A stretch of DNA of 18,632 nucleotides from CAYLMG01 sp964464635. Lineage in GTDB: Bacteria; Planctomycetota; Phycisphaerae; Sedimentisphaerales; Anaerobacaceae. Under the pieces are notes generated by a model, which saw nothing but the letters and a program-made list of their open reading frames with translations, did no database searches and had not been told where the DNA came from. The first letter of the stretch is position 1; each line of letters begins with the position of its first letter. Shown here piece by piece: positions 16,243-18,632 of this stretch. Location of the stretch: contig CAYXGT010000060.1 in assembly GCA_964464635.1 (NCBI GenBank), positions 1 to 18,632 of the forward strand, written 5' to 3'. The position numbers and the translations under genes are program-made.

Positions 16243-17007
16243 ATGGCAAAGAAGATTTTAACCGGCATTCTTATCATTTTATTGTATGTTTTTGCCGGCT
16301 GTCGTCAAATGGATAGCGGTGCGTCTCAGATCGTTCCTCCGCGCATAAAAGCTGCGCCCGTTGTTGAGCCTGTGGAAGCAGGCGAGGCCGACGTCGTTGA
16401 GCAGATGACCATCAATCGGCAGGCTTACCGCAACGCCCTTAAAACCCTGATTAACTATTACGGCGACAAAGGCAATAATATGAAATTAACCTGGGCTAAA
16501 GACGAGCTTAAGCAGCTTGAAGGAATACCGCAATATCAATATATCATCGAGGCAAGCATAGCACCTGAGAGCCTGAGAGCTACCGAATCCATCAACGAAG
16601 CCGACTATATGTATCGCGAGGCTGTGCGAATTGAGAAAAGTGCCGGCAGGTTAATAATTATCAAACACGAGGACAACCTCCGCAGCGCTCTTGACGTATA
16701 TAACCAGATTATCAAGATGCATCCGACGAGTGACAAGATTGACGATGCGGCGTTCAGGGCTGCAGGTATTCACGAGTATTTCAAGGATTATACTATAGCT
16801 GTTATCTATTACAAAAGGGCTTTTCAGTGGGACCCCAAAACACCTAATCCTGCGAGATACAAGGCAGCTTATGTTCTCGACAAATACCTGCTTCGAAGAG
16901 ATGAGGCCCTTGAGCTGTACAGGCAGGCCCTCGCAAAAGAAAAGCTGGGCAGCAGCAGAGTTGATTTTATAAAAACCAGAATTGCAGAACTAACCAAAAA
17001 CAATTAA
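16243..17007 (+). CDS. Lipoprotein with TPR-like helical repeats
   Basis: Protein of 254 aa with a lipobox FAGC (Cys20) after a short hydrophobic signal, so predicted to be lipid-anchored in the envelope. A Pro/Val/Glu-rich linker (about 30-50) leads into helices. Residues about 146-240 hold repeated TPR-like helix pairs: NLRSALDVYNQIIKMHPTS, YTIAVIYYKRAFQWDPKTP and DEALELYRQALAKE, each with the alternating small and aromatic residues and a Pro after the second helix. BamD/YfiO-type and tol-pal-associated lipoproteins share this layout, but I see no specific match. A strong AGGAGG precedes the ATG, and a promoter lies at 16156-16183. A terminator at 17059-17091 ends the transcript. Function, beyond likely protein-protein binding, is unknown. 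Confidence 0.8.
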   Translation: MAKKILTGILIILLYVFAGCRQMDSGASQIVPPRIKAAPVVEPVEAGEADVVEQMTINRQAYRNALKTLINYYGDKGNNMKLTWAKDELKQLEGIPQYQYIIEASIAPESLRATESINEADYMYREAVRIEKSAGRLIIIKHEDNLRSALDVYNQIIKMHPTSDKIDDAAFRAAGIHEYFKDYTIAVIYYKRAFQWDPKTPNPARYKAAYVLDKYLLRRDEALELYRQALAKEKLGSSRVDFIKTRIAELTKNN

Positions 17008-17058
17008 AACGGCAGATGATTTAAAATCTTTTAAGGCAATGTCTCTTACAGTAAACGA

Positions 17059-17091
17059 GCGGGTCTGGCTGGAAGTCAGACCCGTTTTTTT
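17059..17091 (+). terminator. Rho-independent terminator just before tilS
   Basis: CGGGTCTG (17060-17067) pairs perfectly with CAGACCCG (17077-17084). One wobble and one further pair extend it to ten base pairs around the loop TGGAA. Seven T residues follow (17085-17091). It sits 52 bases after the lipoprotein stop and 13 bases before the tilS ATG. Confidence 0.85.
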
Positions 17092-17104
17092 ATATAAGGA
17101 AACA

Positions 17105-18562
17105 ATGGCATCAGATTTCGAAAATAAACTAGCTGGCTTTATCAAAAAGAACAATCTCTTCGGCGAAGCAGACAGGATTCTGCTGGCTGTCTCCGGCGGG
17201 GCGGATTCCATTGCACTTTTATACGCACTTTGCTCGCTGAGAGAAAACTCGATTATAAAAAACGAGCTTTTCTGCGCTCACATAAACCACCTTTTAAGAG
17301 GCACAGAAAGCGACAGCGACGAGCAGTTCGCCGTGCGACAGGCCGATATATTGAAGCTGCCGATAACAACAGAGAAAATCGATGTTCGAAATTTCGCAAA
17401 ACAAAATAAACTGTCCATCGAGACAGCGGCGAGGCAGTTAAGAATCAAGGCTTTAATCGAAATCGCCAGGGAAAATAAATGCAGTCTGATAGCAACTGCT
17501 CATCAGGCTGATGACAACGCTGAAACAGTTATCCATAACATTATTCGCGGCACCGGCCTTCGAGGCCTTACAGGCGTTTGGCCTAAAAGAAATTTTGAAA
17601 AAGGAATCAGTTTTGTCAGGCCTATGCTTTGCGTTACCAGAGCACAGATTACCGACTATCTTGAACAAAGAAATTTGAAATGGCAGATAGATAAAACCAA
17701 TCAGGATTTGAGGTTCAGGAGAAATTATATTCGTCATCTCCTGCTGCCGCAGTTCCAAAAAAACTCTGACAGCTCGCTCGTTGAACAGTTGTCCGGTCTT
17801 TGTCAATCGGCTCGAAAGCTTTATAACTCCGTTTGCAGTATAGCTGAGAGACTTATGTGTCAGGCTGCGGATGTCGGCAGAAACAGATTAAAACTTGATT
17901 TGAAAATATTTTCAGCTCAGCATCCTGAAGTGCAGACCGAAATGCTGCGGCGCAGCCTGTCCCGTCTCGGAAGTGGAGAGAAAGATTTGAACCGCTATCA
18001 CTACGAAAAGATATTGCAACTGGCACGAAAGAACGTAAGCAATAAAGCAATGCTTCTGCCCGGCGGTTTTACCATACGCCGTGAATACGACAAACTTATA
18101 TTTGAGCGACCGTCAGCAGCCGAAAGCCGAAGAATTTCTGATGAAATCTTTGAGCTCGAAATTCCGGGCACCCGGCAGTTCGGCAGCCTTGTTGTAGAAA
18201 GTAAATTTTTAGCCGCTTCGAAAGAAACAATCGAGAATATCAAAGCTAATAAACACAATTTCACAGAACACTTCGACATTGATAAGCTGCAGCCACCGGT
18301 AAGAATCCGCCGTCGCAGGGAAGGTGACAAATTCCAGCCTTTGGGGATGCCGTCCACCAAAAAAATAGGCAAATTCCTTACCGACTCAAAAGTGCCGCAA
18401 AATATAAGAGAAAAGATTTTAGTGGTTACAGACAGCGAGAAGGTAATATGGCTGTGGCCGATTAGAATAGCTGAACCGGCTAAGGTTACCGACAGCACTA
18501 AAAAAATCCTTCAGTTGAAAATAACAGATAGCCAAAACACGCATAATTACTTAAAATGCTGA
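17105..18562 (+). CDS. tilS: tRNA(Ile)-lysidine synthase
   Basis: TilS uses ATP and lysine to turn the wobble cytidine of tRNA-Ile(CAU) into lysidine, so that the tRNA reads AUA and is charged with isoleucine; it is essential in most bacteria. The PP-loop SGGADS lies at residues 30-35. The family motif TAHQADDNAETVIHNIIRGTGLRGL begins around 131, with H133, D136 and D137 conserved. The C-terminal domain carries RRRREGDKFQPLGM, KKIGKFL, VP..IREK and WLWPIRIA. It is 485 aa. The start at 17105 has AAGGA at 17096-17100; the in-frame ATG at 17039 lies before the terminator hairpin and is unlikely. The next gene starts 18 bases after the stop, suggesting an operon. Confidence 0.96.
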   Translation: MASDFENKLAGFIKKNNLFGEADRILLAVSGGADSIALLYALCSLRENSIIKNELFCAHINHLLRGTESDSDEQFAVRQADILKLPITTEKIDVRNFAKQNKLSIETAARQLRIKALIEIARENKCSLIATAHQADDNAETVIHNIIRGTGLRGLTGVWPKRNFEKGISFVRPMLCVTRAQITDYLEQRNLKWQIDKTNQDLRFRRNYIRHLLLPQFQKNSDSSLVEQLSGLCQSARKLYNSVCSIAERLMCQAADVGRNRLKLDLKIFSAQHPEVQTEMLRRSLSRLGSGEKDLNRYHYEKILQLARKNVSNKAMLLPGGFTIRREYDKLIFERPSAAESRRISDEIFELEIPGTRQFGSLVVESKFLAASKETIENIKANKHNFTEHFDIDKLQPPVRIRRRREGDKFQPLGMPSTKKIGKFLTDSKVPQNIREKILVVTDSEKVIWLWPIRIAEPAKVTDSTKKILQLKITDSQNTHNYLKC

Positions 18563-18579
18563 AAAACAGGGAGGATTTT

Positions 18580-18632
18580 ATGATAGACCGTCAACAATTA
18601 CTTGAGCATGCAAAAAATCAGAACGCTACGGA
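18580..18632 (+). CDS. Start of a gene of unknown function, cut by the window edge
   Basis: Only 17 codons are visible: MIDRQQLLEHAKNQNAT. A strong AGGGAGG at 18568-18574, five bases from the ATG, and the 17-base gap from the tilS stop support a real start and co-transcription with tilS. The N-terminus is polar and Gln-rich, with no signal peptide. In many bacteria ftsH or hpt follows tilS, but these residues do not resemble the start of either closely enough to call. Confidence 0.6.
   Translation, partial: MIDRQQLLEHAKNQNAT

Overview
This window looks like an ordinary chromosomal stretch from a planctomycete of the class Phycisphaerae (Sedimentisphaerales-like). The basis is a very large secreted protein with a GEVED domain, SdrD-B-like repeats and C-terminal dockerin-like repeats of the 'ADIAP...GDGIVN..DF..FA..WL' kind, together with a eukaryote-type UDP-N-acetylhexosamine pyrophosphorylase and several lipoproteins and secreted enzymes with AGGAGG ribosome binding sites. 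The assignment rests on protein style, not on a search. No phage, insertion sequence, CRISPR array or defence locus is visible.

Layout, left to right. Positions 1-339 carry no gene apart from a promoter at 272-300. It drives a UDP-GlcNAc pyrophosphorylase-like gene (340-1770), which converges with queA (tRNA queuosine synthesis, minus strand, ending at 1774). A 65-residue unknown protein follows (2995-3192), then a dispersed palindromic repeat (3335-3430). Next come a secreted M1 aminopeptidase with a HEAT-repeat and coiled-coil tail (3575-6274) and a GH27 alpha-galactosidase-like lipoprotein with a discoidin-like C-terminus (6531-8363), the latter preceded by an overlapping set of short palindromes. 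The minus strand from 11910 to 8410 encodes the 1166-residue GEVED/SdrD-B/propeller/dockerin-like surface protein, behind an exact consensus sigma-70-type promoter. tRNA-Ala(GGC) follows, also on the minus strand (12162-12234).

The right part is all plus strand: a Rossmann-fold methyltransferase-like protein (12499-13122), a PLP-dependent trans-sulfuration enzyme (13221-14366), a secreted fusion of an SMP-30/gluconolactonase propeller with a metallo-beta-lactamase-fold domain (14481-16076), a TPR-like lipoprotein (16243-17007), a rho-independent terminator (17059-17091), tilS (17105-18562), and the first 17 codons of a further gene (18580 to the edge).

There is no single pathway here. Two housekeeping tRNA wobble-base enzymes (QueA, TilS) and a tRNA gene are interspersed with exported hydrolases: a peptidase, a galactosidase and a lactonase-like fusion. 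That pattern suits a heterotroph that degrades polymers. The most unusual items are the lactonase-type propeller/MBL fusion, the apparent insertion of two beta-propellers into SdrD-B-like domains of the giant surface protein, and the terminator sitting 13 bases before the tilS start codon. I did not see a clear new multi-gene system.
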